From Clostridium sp. MCC353 (lineage in GTDB: Bacteria > Bacillota > Clostridia > Lachnospirales > Lachnospiraceae), in contig NZ_WQPN01000016.1 of NCBI RefSeq assembly GCF_018785315.1, positions 1-59,856 on the forward strand: a DNA stretch of 59,856 bases, given 5' to 3'. Positions 59,503-59,856 of the stretch are shown here, piece by piece; the first letter of the stretch is position 1, and each line of letters opens with the position of its first letter. Both the position numbers and the translations under genes were made by a program. The notes beneath the pieces are model-generated. The model worked only from the letters and a program-made list of their open reading frames with translations, had not been told where the DNA came from and made no database searches.

Positions 59503-59580
59503 ACATAAGGTATTTACATAAGGTATTTACATAAGGTTTTTACATAAGGTTTTTACATAAGGTTTTTACATAAGGTTTTT
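59503..59580. repeat. Six 13-bp tandem repeats
   Basis: Six head-to-tail copies of ACATAAGGTTTTT, the first two with TATTT. A partial seventh copy runs into the palindrome that follows, showing that the array grew from the palindrome's left arm. Confidence 0.95.
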
Positions 59581-59629
59581 ACATAAGGTGTGAAGGCATT
59601 TTCGAAAATGCCTTCACACCTTATGTAAA
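59578..59629. repeat. Perfect 52-bp palindrome
   Basis: Both arms begin TTTACATAAGGTGTGAAG and meet at a central TTCGAA with no mismatch. It can extrude as a cruciform or end transcripts as a very stable hairpin. The core GTGAAGGC/GCCTTCAC also occurs, degraded, after the permease near the left end. Confidence 0.95.
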
Positions 59630-59744
59630 TATTATCTCAGAAAGAGAAAACCAGCAGGAAAGCGGGGAGCGGCAGCAGGCGGAGGGGCTTTTGGCTTTTG
59701 GCGCTGGGCCGGGCAGGCCGTGGGGTGACTGACAGTGCAGGAAA

Positions 59745-59856
59745 CCATCTGGAAACCGTTAGTGAAACTTAGGCTGCAGGGATGGAAAAAGACGGGCAGA
59801 AACTGAAAACCAAATCAGTTTCTGAGATGCCCACTGAACGGTAAAGTCCCATAAAG
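59745..59856 (-). repeat. Nested three-stem repeat element, right (inverted) copy
   Basis: A reverse-complement copy of bases 113-224 with one mismatch. It includes the complete CAGAAACTGA/TCAGTTTCTG arm but is cut by the window end inside the other arm. The flank 59630-59744 is GC-rich with no gene. Confidence 0.9.

Noticed and set aside
59503-59580. Replication-origin-type iterons
   Set aside because: No replication initiator gene is nearby, and the repeats derive from the neighbouring palindrome arm.

Overview
The window looks like chromosomal DNA of a gut-type Clostridia (Lachnospiraceae-like). Supporting signs are strong GGAGG ribosome binding sites with some TTG and GTG starts, a T-box leader in front of thrS, YesM/YesN and LytTR two-component systems, YesMN-linked sugar ABC genes without their own ATPase, MATE pumps, EFR1-type ferredoxins and many oxygen-sensitive Fe-S or radical SAM proteins. 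The genus assignment is inference. I saw no rRNA, tRNA, CRISPR array, transposase or phage gene.

Layout. 0.3-4.4 kb: a CstA-type pyruvate/peptide transporter next to a LytS-like kinase and LytTR regulator, resembling the E. coli BtsS/BtsR-BtsT set. 4.4-9 kb: a YjbR protein, a NapH-like plus ferredoxin pair facing an ion-transporter-superfamily permease, and a MarR-MATE efflux operon. 9-14.6 kb: an OmpR-type two-component system followed by a tight operon of a GT28 glycolipid glycosyltransferase, a polysaccharide deacetylase and a flippase-like membrane protein. 14.6-17.9 kb: a Vat/CatB-type acetyltransferase behind a short leader peptide, a FliB-like methylase, signal peptidase I and an XRE regulator. 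18.2-32.6 kb: an AT-richer catabolic locus with YesM/YesN, an ABC sugar importer, a GH31 glycosidase, a GH13_18 phosphorylase and four different uroporphyrinogen-decarboxylase-superfamily proteins. This locus is the best candidate for an undescribed pathway. 32.7-40.5 kb: a cell-wall-binding secreted protein, T-box-thrS, tag, an EFR1 protein and an ECF sigma/anti-sigma/VWA-lipoprotein operon. 40.5-47.9 kb: PQ-loop-like/NhaC/M20 peptidase with a divergent LysR, then a GntR-FCD regulator facing diaminopropionate ammonia-lyase, and a PTS IIC-like permease. 48.2-59.3 kb: a zinc-ribbon protein with a 12-bp repeat, a YdeI-like protein, metF-metH (MetH carries a long repetitive Gly/Ala/Ser/Asn/Gln insert), PAP2, an esterase, a flavin reductase, an Lsa-type ABC-F behind a structured leader, a radical SAM protein and an orphan LytTR regulator.

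Structured non-coding repeats punctuate the window. A nested three-stem element sits at the left end and recurs inverted, truncated by the window end, at the right end. A ~150-bp nested hairpin follows the PAP2 gene and has a degraded relative before metF. A perfect 52-bp palindrome with a 13-bp tandem array lies near the right end. Two genes whose families confer streptogramin A resistance (Vat-type enzyme and Lsa-type ABC-F) each sit behind a leader with a short ORF and hairpins.

Gene starts were chosen by ribosome binding site spacing, so several are shorter than the longest open frame. All functional calls rest on motif and family recognition by eye; no database search was run.
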